The position numbers and the translations under genes are program-made. A stretch of 47,927 nt of DNA from Hymenobacter terricola (GTDB lineage: Bacteria > Bacteroidota > Bacteroidia > Cytophagales > Hymenobacteraceae). The stretch covers positions 1 through 47,927 of the forward strand of contig NZ_JAGEMO020000067.1 in assembly GCF_017921975.2 (NCBI RefSeq). The letters run 5' to 3'. This document shows positions 13,842-21,713 of the stretch, in pieces (positions within the stretch are counted from its first letter, which is position 1; each line of letters begins with the position of its first letter). A model generated the notes under the pieces. It did not search any database and was not told the DNA's origin. It saw nothing but the letters and a program-made list of their open reading frames with translations.

Positions 13842-16538
13842 ATGAAAAAGAACATCAGTATCAATTTACAAGGCATCATCTTCCATATCGAAGAAGATGG
13901 GTTCGACGTCCTCAGTCGCTACCTGGCCGAGGTGAAAGCCCACTTTGCCAACTACCGCGGCCACGAGGACATTGTGGCCGACATTGAGGCCCGCATCGCC
14001 GAGCTATTCTCGGCCCGCCTCTCCCCCATGCAGCAAGTCATCACGCTGGAGGACGTGAACGCTATGACCGCCAAAATGGGCCGCGTGAGCGACTTCGCGG
14101 CCGATGCCGACGAGGACGACGAAGTGACGGAAGCCACGGCAGATACTAACGCTTCGGCTGGTTCCGGCAGCGCTGCAGGCAGCTTTGGTGGCCCCGCAGC
14201 CGCTGCCGCTGCCGCTGCCGCTGCCGCTGCCGCTGCCGCTGCCGCTGCTTCTACTGAGCCCAAGCGCCTGTACCGCGACATGGCCAACCGTAAGGTTGCC
14301 GGTGTGGCCGCCGGCATCGCCCAGTACTTTGCTGTGAATCCGCTTTGGATTCGCCTGGCTTTCGTGTTCGGCACTATCTTTTTGCCAGCCAGCAACATCT
14401 GGATGCGCCACAACACGCGGGTGGATTTTGGCGGCTGGGTGGTGCTGGCCTACGTCATCCTCTGGATTTTGCTGCCCAAGCGTTACGACGCCCCCGCTCA
14501 CCCGGAGGCGCTGCTGAACTCGGGGCCGCTGGCCGGCCGCCGCTTGTTTCGCGACACCGGCAACGGCAAAGTAGCCGGCGTGGGCGCGGGCCTGGCCGCG
14601 TACTTCAACGTCGACGTGACGCTGGTGCGGGTGATTTTGCTGGCCGGCTTGTTTGCCGGTGGCTTCACCTTTCTGCTCTACATCATTCTCTGGATAGTCT
14701 TGCCCGAGGCCAAAACGGTCTCGGACAAGCTGCGGATGCGCGGCAACGCCGTGACCCTGGAAAGCTTTGACAGCAGCATGCGCAACAGCGCTTTTGACGA
14801 AGGCCCAACCACCACCAACCGGCCCGTGGGGGCTTTTGTGGAAGAAGCCGCCCGCAACCTGCGGCCCGCCGTGAACTTCGTGGGCTCGACCATCCGGATA
14901 ATTGCCGGGGTGCTGCTCACCATGACGGGCTTCGGGCTGCTGCTGGCCCTGGCCATCACTGTAGGGGCGGGCATCGGCCTCATTCCCAACTCTGAAAACA
15001 TCGTGGCCGGCGACGTGCCCGCCCACGTCCTGATGAACGGCATCCCCGCCTGGGGCTTGCTGGCTGGTTTCTTCGCCTTGGGCATTCCGGCCCTCTCGCT
15101 CCTGCTCGGCGGCCTTAACCTGCTGTTCCACCGCTCCCTGATGCCGCGCACCGTAAGCCTTTCGCTCCTGGGCCTGTGGCTGCTGAGCATCGTGGGGCTG
15201 ACGGTGGCCATTGTGCGCCAAAGCCGCGAGTATCAGTACGATGCCGAGGTAGAGCAGCTGGAGCGCTACCCCAACCTGACCACGCCGGTGGTGATGCTGG
15301 ACGCCCGCAACATCGACCGGCAATGGGAACAGCACGTCGACGTGCGCCTCGCCGCGACCGATAGCGGCCACGTGGTGGAAGTGCTGCGCACCCTGGGCTC
15401 GAAGGGTTCGAGCGAGGAATCGGCCCGCCACAACGCCCTGACTTCCATTGACTACACCATCCGGCCCAGCGGCGATTCTTCGCTGGTGTTCGACGACCAT
15501 TTCTCCTTCCTGCCCGGTGCTTCCTTCCGCAAGCAGGAGCTGGCCCTCACCATCCGCCTGCCCCGCGACCGCACTTTCCGCTTCAGCTCGCGCTTTGCCA
15601 ACAACCTGCTTCGCGACGATGACTTTGTGAACAACCACAAGCCCGACAACCCCGAGCAGCACCGCTACCGCCTGCGCGGCAACAAGCTGGAGTGCATCGG
15701 CTGCACCAACGAGGAGTTGGGCAAAGACGACAACGACGACAACGGTGCCCAGCTCAATAGCGACGAAAACCGCAACGACGACGGCAACAGCAATGATGAC
15801 GGCGATGACAGCGACGATGGCGACAACAACAACGGCGTCACCCTCAACTACGGCGGGGCCCCGTCGTTCGATACCAACCTGAACAGCTACGGCAGCGACC
15901 GCCGCACGTTTGAGGAAACCGGCTTCACCCGGGTGAGCGTGGCGGGGGGCTACCATGTAGTGATGCGCCGCGGCGATGCCTTCAAAATTGAAGCCGGCGG
16001 CGACGACAAAGTGCTGAACGACCTGCGGGTGGAGCGCGACGGCGACGAGCTGCAAATTAAGTCCCGCCGCAACAACTCGTTTTTTGGCCGCGACTGGAAT
16101 CGCAATGAGAACAAAGTCCTCATCGTAATCGATATGCCCGCCGTGGAAAGCGTCGAGCTGGCCGGCTCCGTGCAAGGCGACCTCGGCGGCTTCGAGCGGC
16201 AGGACCGCCTGAAAGTGGAGCAGTCCGGCGCCAGCCACCTGCGCCTCAACGGCAACTACGGCACCCTGAAGCTGGAACAGGCCGGGGCCTGCCGCACCAC
16301 CGCCACCGGCCACGCCGATGCCCTGGAGCTGGAAGCAGCCGGCGCCTGCGAGCTGGCCGGGGCCAACCTGCAAACCCGCACGGCCACCGTTTCACTTGCC
16401 GGGGTGTGCAAGGCCCGCATCAACGTGACGGAGAGCATCAAGGGCGATGCCGTGGGCGCCAGCGAAATTGCCTACAGCGGCCAGCCCAAGAATGTAAAAG
16501 TGGACGCAACGGGCCCGTCGAGCATCAAACGATTGTGA
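13842..16538 (+). CDS. PspC-domain membrane protein with C-terminal DUF2807 (GIN) domain
   Basis: 898-residue envelope protein. Order of parts: an N-terminal helical region (1-90) typical of these Bacteroidota proteins; a linker with an 18-residue alanine run coded mostly by (GCCGCT)8; a first PspC domain (about 138-206, LYRDMANRKVAGVAAGIA); a second PspC domain (about 232-292, LFRDTGNGKVAGVGAGLA); further TM helices (about 345-470); an extracytoplasmic part; an Asp/Asn-rich low-complexity stretch (about 628-665) that could bind cations; and a DUF2807 beta-helix-like domain (about 690-898). PspC relatives are linked to phage-shock responses and DUF2807 to adhesin-like surface domains; the actual role here is unknown. 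Co-transcribed with padR and probably repressed by it. Two PspC domains in one chain look like an internal duplication. Confidence 0.9.
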   Translation: MKKNISINLQGIIFHIEEDGFDVLSRYLAEVKAHFANYRGHEDIVADIEARIAELFSARLSPMQQVITLEDVNAMTAKMGRVSDFAADADEDDEVTEATADTNASAGSGSAAGSFGGPAAAAAAAAAAAAAAAAAASTEPKRLYRDMANRKVAGVAAGIAQYFAVNPLWIRLAFVFGTIFLPASNIWMRHNTRVDFGGWVVLAYVILWILLPKRYDAPAHPEALLNSGPLAGRRLFRDTGNGKVAGVGAGLAAYFNVDVTLVRVILLAGLFAGGFTFLLYIILWIVLPEAKTVSDKLRMRGNAVTLESFDSSMRNSAFDEGPTTTNRPVGAFVEEAARNLRPAVNFVGSTIRIIAGVLLTMTGFGLLLALAITVGAGIGLIPNSENIVAGDVPAHVLMNGIPAWGLLAGFFALGIPALSLLLGGLNLLFHRSLMPRTVSLSLLGLWLLSIVGLTVAIVRQSREYQYDAEVEQLERYPNLTTPVVMLDARNIDRQWEQHVDVRLAATDSGHVVEVLRTLGSKGSSEESARHNALTSIDYTIRPSGDSSLVFDDHFSFLPGASFRKQELALTIRLPRDRTFRFSSRFANNLLRDDDFVNNHKPDNPEQHRYRLRGNKLECIGCTNEELGKDDNDDNGAQLNSDENRNDDGNSNDDGDDSDDGDNNNGVTLNYGGAPSFDTNLNSYGSDRRTFEETGFTRVSVAGGYHVVMRRGDAFKIEAGGDDKVLNDLRVERDGDELQIKSRRNNSFFGRDWNRNENKVLIVIDMPAVESVELAGSVQGDLGGFERQDRLKVEQSGASHLRLNGNYGTLKLEQAGACRTTATGHADALELEAAGACELAGANLQTRTATVSLAGVCKARINVTESIKGDAVGASEIAYSGQPKNVKVDATGPSSIKRL
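14199..14246 (+). repeat. In-frame hexanucleotide microsatellite (GCCGCT)8
   Basis: Eight perfect copies of GCCGCT, coding alternating Ala codons inside the linker before the first PspC domain. A change in copy number would add or remove two alanines per unit and keep the frame, so it would tune linker length and not switch the gene off. Confidence 0.95.
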
Positions 16539-16626
16539 TGCAAAAAAAATCTTTGTTACCAATTTAATTATAGGCAACTTCCACCCCGCATTCGGCATCT
16601 ATGCCACGAGAAAAAAGAAGCCAGGC

Positions 16627-18066
16627 TTAGTTTGGTGAGTGAACGACGCCTCCTTCTGGACGAAGTCCTTTGGCCGCCCCCTGCTGCAACAGGAACGCCA
16701 GGGCTTCGTCCATTTCGTTTTTAATGGTGCCTTCGAGGATGGCTTCCATCACGGCCTCTTTCAGCTCGCCCACTTCCCGCGAGGGTTTCAGGCCGAAGGC
16801 AGCCATAATGATTTCGCCGGTAATAACCGGACGGAAGCTGCGCAGGTGGTCCTTTTCCTCTACTTCCTTCAGCTTTTCCTCCACCTGCCCGAAGTTGCGC
16901 AGGTAACGCTCCTTACGGGTGTGGTCCTTGCTGGTAATATCGGCCCGGCACAAGAGCATCAGCCGGTCAATATCCTCACCAGCTTCGAATAGCAGGCGGC
17001 GCACGGCCGAGTCGGTCACGGTTTCCTTCACCAGCGCGATGGGGCGCAGGTGCAGCTTCACCAGCTTTTGCACCATGCGCATTTCCTCGCCCAGGGGCAA
17101 TTTCAGCTCGGTGAAGATGCCGGGCACCCAGCGGGCGCCCTTATCCTCGTGGCCATGGAAGGTCCAGCCCACGCGCTGGTCGTAGCGTTTGGTGGCGGGC
17201 TTGGCAATGTCGTGCAACACGGCGGCCCAGCGCAGCCACAGGTCGCCGCCGGCGTTGGCCACGTTGTCCAGCACCTGCAGGGTGTGGTAGAAATTGTCCT
17301 TGTGGGCGTGGGTGCCCACTTTTTCCACGCCGTGCAGCAGCGCCATTTTGGGAAAGATGAGCTGCAAAAGCCCCGTCTGAAACAGCAGCTTGAACCCGTA
17401 GCTCGGCGTGGGCGACTCAATAATCTTGTTCAACTCGACCGTAATCCGCTCCTGCGACACGATTTTTATCCGGTCCTTATTCCGAATAATGGCGTCGAAC
17501 GTATCCGGCTCAATGTCAAAGTTGAGCTGCGAGGCGAACCGAATGGCGCGCATCATGCGCAGCGGGTCGTCGGAGAACGTGATGTCCGGCCCCAGCGGCG
17601 TGCGAATGGTTTTGCTCGCCAGGTCCTTCATGCCGTCGTAGCGGTCCACCAGCGCCCCAAAATCTTCCGGGTTCAGGCTCAGGCCGAGAGCGTTGATGGT
17701 GAAGTCGCGGCGGGCCAGGTCCTCTTCCAGCGTCCCGGCTTCCACTTCGGGTTTGCGGCTTTCGGCGCGGTAGCTTTCCTTGCGGGCGCCCACAAATTCG
17801 ATGTCGCCGGCCTCTTTGGTGGGCAGCATGGCCGTGCCAAAGTTTTTGAACACCTGCACCCGGCCCCGGCCGGCCAGCCTGGAGCCCACGGCCTGCGCCA
17901 GGGCAATGCCGTCACCCACCGTCACCACGTCAATGTCCTTGCTCTCGCGGCCCAGGGCCAAATCCCGCACGTAGCCACCAATCACGTAAGCAGGCTGTTT
18001 CAGTTCCGCCGCCGCTTCGGCGATGGTGCGAAAGATAGGCAATTCGGGCAGTTGGGGGGTCTTCAT
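16627..18066 (-). CDS. cca: CCA tRNA nucleotidyltransferase with HD domain
   Basis: Adds or repairs the 3' CCA end of tRNAs using CTP and ATP. 479 residues from the ATG at 18066 (MKTPQLPELP); the longer open frame to 18135 runs through a dispersed repeat and is rejected. Seen: the class II nucleotidyltransferase signature VIGGYVRDLALGRESKDIDVV with the metal-binding DxD, the RRDFTINAL motif, PDITFSDDPLRMMRAIRFASQL (the RNA-binding head region), and a C-terminal HD phosphohydrolase domain (LHDIAKP and HGHEDKGA). Bacteroidota often have this Cca/poly(A) polymerase-like form with HD. A TACCTTTG element lies 6 nt before the ATG, which predicts a leaderless mRNA. Convergent with the PspC gene. Confidence 0.94.
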   Translation of the reverse strand: MKTPQLPELPIFRTIAEAAAELKQPAYVIGGYVRDLALGRESKDIDVVTVGDGIALAQAVGSRLAGRGRVQVFKNFGTAMLPTKEAGDIEFVGARKESYRAESRKPEVEAGTLEEDLARRDFTINALGLSLNPEDFGALVDRYDGMKDLASKTIRTPLGPDITFSDDPLRMMRAIRFASQLNFDIEPDTFDAIIRNKDRIKIVSQERITVELNKIIESPTPSYGFKLLFQTGLLQLIFPKMALLHGVEKVGTHAHKDNFYHTLQVLDNVANAGGDLWLRWAAVLHDIAKPATKRYDQRVGWTFHGHEDKGARWVPGIFTELKLPLGEEMRMVQKLVKLHLRPIALVKETVTDSAVRRLLFEAGEDIDRLMLLCRADITSKDHTRKERYLRNFGQVEEKLKEVEEKDHLRSFRPVITGEIIMAAFGLKPSREVGELKEAVMEAILEGTIKNEMDEALAFLLQQGAAKGLRPEGGVVHSPN

Positions 18067-18071
18067 GCCCG

Positions 18072-18079
18072 CAAAGGTA
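18072..18079 (-). promoter_or_regulatory. -7 element for cca, predicting a leaderless transcript
   Basis: On the minus strand this reads TACCTTTG, an exact TAnnTTTG match, with only 5 nt (CGGGC-type) before the cca ATG. The start site would fall on or beside the A of the ATG. The upstream -33 region would lie inside the family C repeat. Confidence 0.5.
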
Positions 18080-18084
18080 AAACC

Positions 18085-18175
18085 GTAGGAGCGGGGCTTG
18101 CCCCCGCCCGCCGTTGAACGACTACACCAGCACACTTTTCTCCAACGATTCGGGCGGGGCAGCCCCCGCCCCTAC
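18085..18175. repeat. Inverted-repeat element, family C (GTAGGGGCGGGGG type)
   Basis: The left arm 18085-18116 begins GTAGGAGCGGGGCTTGCC. The right arm 18143-18175, read in reverse, begins GTAGGGGCGGGGGCTGCC. The arms match with a few mismatches over about 32 bp and each contains its own smaller palindrome (GGGGC/GCCCC). The spacer is 26 nt. The right outer end supplies the TAG stop of tsaC. It resembles dispersed GC-rich repeats seen widely in this bacterial group. Confidence 0.75.
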
Positions 18176-18744
18176 TCCCGCACCACGTCCAGCTTCCCGC
18201 CCGCTCCCAGCCGCACCACCCGCGAGGGGGCTACGCGCGCAGCATCGTCCTGCCGCCAGTTCACTACGTGGTCGGCTCCGCGAATAATAGCGCTATCAAC
18301 CTCCGAATACACTGCCGGAGTCGACTCCCCAGCCTTATTAGCCGAAGTCGATACCAACCCGTGCCCCAGGCGGCGCACCACTTTAAAGCAAAATTCATCT
18401 TTTACTACGCGCAGGCCCACCGTGCCATCCGGCGCCACCAGGTTGGCTGCCACGGCCCGGCTAGCCGGCAAAATATAGGTCGTGGGGCGGGTGTCGGCGG
18501 CAATCAAGGCCTCCAGCTCCGCCGGCACTTCGGCGGCGTAGCGCTTCAGCATGGCCACATCGGCAACGAGCACGATACTGGGCTGGCCTTCGGGCCGCCC
18601 CTTTAGCTTATACAGTTCCTTCACGGCGGGCGGCGCTTCGGCATCGCAACCCAGGCCCCACACGGTATCGGTGGGGTACAGAATGATTTGCTGGAGCAGC
18701 AGGGCATCCACGGCGGCATCTACTTCTTGTTGAAAACGGTTCAT
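18172..18744 (-). CDS. tsaC: L-threonylcarbamoyladenylate synthase (Sua5/YrdC/TsaC family)
   Basis: Makes threonylcarbamoyl-AMP from threonine, bicarbonate and ATP, the first step of the t6A37 tRNA modification. 190 residues, the short YrdC-only form without the Sua5 C-terminal domain. Seen: ILYPTDTVWGLGCDA (about 21-35), the substrate-site KLKGRPEGQPSIVLV, TYILPASRAV, TVGLRVV and LVSTSANKAGE. The start ATG overlaps the stop of the upstream mce gene by 4 nt (ATGA), so the two are translationally coupled. The stop TAG lies in the family C repeat. Two genes away is cca, so two tRNA-maturation functions are neighbours. Confidence 0.94.
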   Translation of the reverse strand: MNRFQQEVDAAVDALLLQQIILYPTDTVWGLGCDAEAPPAVKELYKLKGRPEGQPSIVLVADVAMLKRYAAEVPAELEALIAADTRPTTYILPASRAVAANLVAPDGTVGLRVVKDEFCFKVVRRLGHGLVSTSANKAGESTPAVYSEVDSAIIRGADHVVNWRQDDAARVAPSRVVRLGAGGKLDVVRE

Positions 18745-19148
18745 GCGGGAATGGATTGGCAGAGTTCAACCAATACGCCAACGGCGCTTTTGGGATGCAC
18801 GAAGCAGACGAGCTTATTATCGGCCCCGCGCTTGGGCTCTTCATTTAATAATACGAAGCCCGCTTCTTTCAGCCGCGCCATCTCTGCCCAAATATCGTCG
18901 ACTTCGAACGCAACGTGGTGAATGCCCTCCGGCTTCTTGGCCAGGAACTTCGTGATGGCACTGTCGGGCGAAGTACCGGCCAGCAGCTCAATTTTAGAGC
19001 CGCCAACCTGAAAGAAAACCGTGTCCACAGCCTCGCTGGCCACATGCTCTTTCTTATAGGGCTCTGCGCCAAGCAGCGTGGTGTAGAGGGCCGTGGCGTC
19101 CTCCAGGTTGTGCACGGCCAGGCCGAGGTGTTCGAGGTTGGTAATCAT
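18741..19148 (-). CDS. mce: Methylmalonyl-CoA epimerase
   Basis: Glyoxalase/VOC-fold metalloenzyme that interconverts (R)- and (S)-methylmalonyl-CoA in propionate and branched-chain catabolism. 135 residues from the ATG at 19148 (MITNLEHLGLAVHNL); upstream in-frame sequence runs into the iscS promoter region and is not used. Two beta-alpha-beta-beta-beta modules are readable, with metal-ligand candidates H7 (EHLGLAV), the Q/E region in FFQVGGSKIELL, H in EGIHHVAFEV, and the terminal E of VLVELCQ. First gene of a two-gene operon with tsaC. A near-consensus TACCTTTC lies about 10 nt before the ATG. Divergent from iscS. Confidence 0.9.
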   Translation of the reverse strand: MITNLEHLGLAVHNLEDATALYTTLLGAEPYKKEHVASEAVDTVFFQVGGSKIELLAGTSPDSAITKFLAKKPEGIHHVAFEVDDIWAEMARLKEAGFVLLNEEPKRGADNKLVCFVHPKSAVGVLVELCQSIPA

Positions 19149-19262
19149 AAAAGGAGTGGGAAAGGTAAGGCAATGAGCCGCTGGCCGACGAAAAGCCCGG
19201 GATTTGTCGAGCATTTTACCCCGTCGCTGGAAGTCCGGGCATTTCCTTATTTAGATTGTATC

Positions 19263-19270
19263 TACTTTTG
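19263..19270 (+). promoter_or_regulatory. -7 element for the iscS operon
   Basis: TACTTTTG is an exact match to TAnnTTTG in the AT-rich gap between mce and iscS. It would start the transcript near 19277, giving a leader of about 85 nt to the iscS ATG. No TTG at the expected -33 spacing; no IscR-like site was recognised and no iscR gene is nearby. Confidence 0.5.
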
Positions 19271-19362
19271 TAGCATCAAAGAAAACTGATTGCCCCGGAA
19301 CCGTGTTCTACGCGGGTATCAGCCATTCGCTGGTTCACCACCTGTCCTTATCGCTGCGCGCA

Positions 19363-20577
19363 ATGCTGAAGCTCCCTATTTACCTCGATAACAACGCCAC
19401 TACGCCCCTCGACCCGCGGGTGTTGGAGGCCATGATGCCCTATCTGACCGAAGTATTCGGCAACGCGGCTTCGCGCAACCACCCTTTCGGCTGGGCTGCC
19501 GAGGAAGCCGTGGACTATGCCCGCGAGCAAATTGCCAAGCTCATCAACTGCGATTCCAAGGAAATTATCTTCACCTCGGGCGCTACCGAGTCGGACAACC
19601 TGGGCATCAAGGGCGTATTTGAGATGTACAGCCAGAAAGGCAATCACGTCATCACCGCCACCACCGAGCACAAAGCCGTGCTCGATACCTGCAAGCACAT
19701 CGAGAAGTTGGGCGGCCGCGTCACCTACCTGCCGGTAGATGAGAAAGGCCTCGTAAGCCTCGCCGACCTCGAAGCCGCCATGACGCCGGAAACCATCCTG
19801 GTCACCATCATGTACGGCAATAACGAGACGGGCACCATCCAGCCCATCCGCGAGATTGCCAAAATTGCGCACAGCCACGGTGCGCTGTTCATGACCGACG
19901 GCACCCAGGCCGTCGGCAAAATTCCGGTTGACGTCATCGCCGATGGCATCGACATCATGGCCTTCACGGCTCACAAAATGTACGGCCCGAAAGGCGTGGG
20001 TGCGCTGTATGTGCGCCGCAAGAACCCCCGGGTGAAAGTGACCGCCCAGATGGACGGCGGCGGCCACGAGCGCGGCATGCGTTCCGGCACCCTCAACGTG
20101 CCCGGTATCGTGGGACTGGGCAAGGCCTGCGAGCTGGCCCGCCTCGAAATGGACGCCGATACCCTGCGCCTGAGCGCCCTGCGCGACCGCCTCGAAAAGG
20201 AGCTCACCACCCTGGAGGAAAGCTACATCAACGGCTCGGTGGAGCACCGCCTGCCCCACGTCACCAACATCAGCTTCAAGTACGTGGAAGGCGAAGGCCT
20301 GATGATGGGCGTGAAAGACCTGGCCGTATCATCGGGCTCGGCCTGCACCTCGGCCTCGCTGGAACCCAGCTACGTGCTCAAGGCCCTGGGCCTGAGCGAC
20401 GACCTGGCCCACAGCAGCCTGCGCTTCGGCCTCAGCCGCTTTACTACCGACGAGCAAATCGATTACGCCATCGGCCACGTAAAAGAAGCCGTGACCAAGC
20501 TCCGCGAAATGTCTCCCCTGTGGGAGATGTTCAAAGAAGGCATCGATTTGAGCAAAATCGAGTGGGCTGAACATTAA
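19363..20577 (+). CDS. iscS: Cysteine desulfurase IscS
   Basis: PLP enzyme that takes sulfur from L-cysteine and donates it as persulfide to IscU for Fe-S assembly and to tRNA thiolation. 404 residues from the ATG at 19363, the same length as E. coli IscS; a GTG-started extension to 19303 is not needed. Key residues match: K205 in FTAHKMYGPKG (PLP lysine) and C328 in SSGSACTSASLEPSY (persulfide loop). H105-type and substrate Arg regions (TTEHKA and HSSLRFGLSRFT) are present, and the long loop marks class I IscS and not SufS. It heads the iscS-iscU-(131 aa)-iscA cluster; iscR, hscA, hscB and fdx are absent from this locus. Confidence 0.96.
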   Translation: MLKLPIYLDNNATTPLDPRVLEAMMPYLTEVFGNAASRNHPFGWAAEEAVDYAREQIAKLINCDSKEIIFTSGATESDNLGIKGVFEMYSQKGNHVITATTEHKAVLDTCKHIEKLGGRVTYLPVDEKGLVSLADLEAAMTPETILVTIMYGNNETGTIQPIREIAKIAHSHGALFMTDGTQAVGKIPVDVIADGIDIMAFTAHKMYGPKGVGALYVRRKNPRVKVTAQMDGGGHERGMRSGTLNVPGIVGLGKACELARLEMDADTLRLSALRDRLEKELTTLEESYINGSVEHRLPHVTNISFKYVEGEGLMMGVKDLAVSSGSACTSASLEPSYVLKALGLSDDLAHSSLRFGLSRFTTDEQIDYAIGHVKEAVTKLREMSPLWEMFKEGIDLSKIEWAEH

Positions 20578-20586
20578 TTCAGTTAA

Positions 20587-20662
20587 CAGTTATCAATGAG
20601 CCGTGAACAGTGTCGTTCTTGCAGGCTCATCCGGTAACTGCGCACTGTTCACTGATAACTAC
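20587..20662. repeat. Imperfect palindrome between iscS and iscU
   Basis: GTGAACAGTG (20603-20612) pairs with CACTGTTCAC (20643-20652), flanked by AGTTATCA and TGATAACT, and an inner ATGAGCC/GGCTCAT pair (20595-20601 and 20623-20629) competes with it. The stem lies in the 101-bp gap inside the operon and could dampen or stabilise the downstream message. The GTGAACAGT and GTTAACAGT words resemble a dispersed repeat. Confidence 0.6.
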
Positions 20663-20678
20663 TAACTTAAACAAAGCC

Positions 20679-21089
20679 ATGGCTTACTCCGATAAAGTAA
20701 TTGACCACTACAGCAACCCCCGCAACGTGGGCACGCTGGACAAAAGCAAGAAGAACGTAGGCACCGGCCTCGTGGGCGCACCTGAGTGCGGCGACGTGAT
20801 GCGCCTGCAAATCGAGGTGGACGAAGCCACGAATACCATCATCGACGCCAAGTTCAAAACCTTCGGTTGCGGCTCGGCTATTGCGTCGTCGTCGCTGGCC
20901 ACGGAGTGGCTGAAAGGCAAATCCATCGACGAGGCTTTGGCCATCGACAACATGGAGATTGTGGAAGAATTGGCCCTGCCGCCGGTGAAAATCCACTGCT
21001 CGGTGCTGGCTGAGGACGCCATCAAGTCGGCCATTTCCGACTACCGCGTGAAGAACGGTTTGCCCGCTCTGGAGCTGGCTCACCACTAA
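20679..21089 (+). CDS. iscU: Fe-S cluster assembly scaffold IscU
   Basis: Scaffold on which 2Fe-2S clusters are built with sulfur from IscS and then handed on. 136 residues from the ATG giving MAYSDKVIDHYSNPRNVG, the classic IscU start. The cluster ligands C37, C64 and C107 and the regulatory D39 are all present (ECGD, GCGSA, HCSVLAEDA). The LPPVK chaperone-recognition motif (100-104) is intact, although no hscA or hscB gene is next to it, so those chaperones probably lie elsewhere. Second gene of the cluster. A strong hairpin terminator follows at 21107-21160. Confidence 0.96.
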   Translation: MAYSDKVIDHYSNPRNVGTLDKSKKNVGTGLVGAPECGDVMRLQIEVDEATNTIIDAKFKTFGCGSAIASSSLATEWLKGKSIDEALAIDNMEIVEELALPPVKIHCSVLAEDAIKSAISDYRVKNGLPALELAHH

Positions 21090-21106
21090 TATTTTAACAA
21101 AAAATA

Positions 21107-21160
21107 AAGAATGAGGAATGAAAAGCCGGCTTTGCAGCCGGTTTTTCATTCCTCATTCTT
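21107..21160 (+). terminator. Intrinsic terminator after iscU
   Basis: A 24-bp stem with one mismatch (arms 21107-21130 and 21137-21160), loop TTTGCA, core GCCGGC/GCCGG, and a TTTTT run on the right of the GC core. It would separate iscS-iscU from the next gene. Confidence 0.75.
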
Positions 21161-21181
21161 GTATGCTCTGCTTTTCCTTCC

Positions 21182-21577
21182 ATGATAGACGAATTTGAAG
21201 CGGCCCGGCTGCAACGCGAGATTCAACAGTACCTGGGTTTGGAGCCCGCTCAGCTGAAATTTGAGTTTCGGGAGTTGGAAGGGCAAACCCGACTGGACCT
21301 GGTCACGGTGAACCCGCGGCACCAGCAGTGCTTTCTGTTCCGCTTCGAAACCGGCCGCGATGAAGTAGCATGCCTGCAAAAGATGCTGGACTATGTGAAG
21401 CGTTTGCGCGACACCGAAAGTTCTTACACCTTGCAGTGGCGCGCCCACGGCGATAAGGAATTGCAGACCTCTTATTTCCGGGCTCACAACGTATATGAAG
21501 CGTTGGATAAGCTCTACTTCGGGCGCGATTTGAATACGATTACCGTTTTCAGCGTAGTGCTGAATCCAAGCTCGTAG
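21182..21577 (+). CDS. Conserved-looking hypothetical protein in the isc cluster
   Basis: 131 residues, unrecognised. It starts at an ATG 21 nt after the iscU terminator stem (MIDEFEAARLQREIQQYLGL). The protein reads as a small alpha/beta domain: an N-terminal helix (1-20), strands (LKFEFRELE, TRLDLVTVNP, CFLFRFETG), a long helix (DEVACLQKMLDYVKRLRD, about 61-79), more strands (YTLQWRA, QTSYFRAHN) and a final strand (NTITVFSVVLN). It has two cysteines but no cluster-binding pattern, no signal peptide and no TM. Its place between iscU and iscA on the same strand hints at a link to Fe-S work or to a nearby housekeeping function, but the terminator upstream weakens that. Codon use resembles its neighbours, so it is probably a real gene. 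Confidence 0.7.
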   Translation: MIDEFEAARLQREIQQYLGLEPAQLKFEFRELEGQTRLDLVTVNPRHQQCFLFRFETGRDEVACLQKMLDYVKRLRDTESSYTLQWRAHGDKELQTSYFRAHNVYEALDKLYFGRDLNTITVFSVVLNPSS

Positions 21578-21713
21578 TGGGTGTGGTTGAATTTTTGGAG
21601 GTTGGGTGAACAAAGAATTTCACCCCCCTGTTTATAATTTGTCTAAATTGCACCCGCATTCCATTATTAGCTGAGCGGGCCAGCCTCCGGGTACAAGCCC
21701 CACTCCTATTGCC

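Noticed and set aside
14004..16373. 789-codon minus-strand frame opposite the PspC gene
   Set aside because: Antisense shadow of a GC-rich gene; the plus-strand frame has clear PspC and DUF2807 domains.
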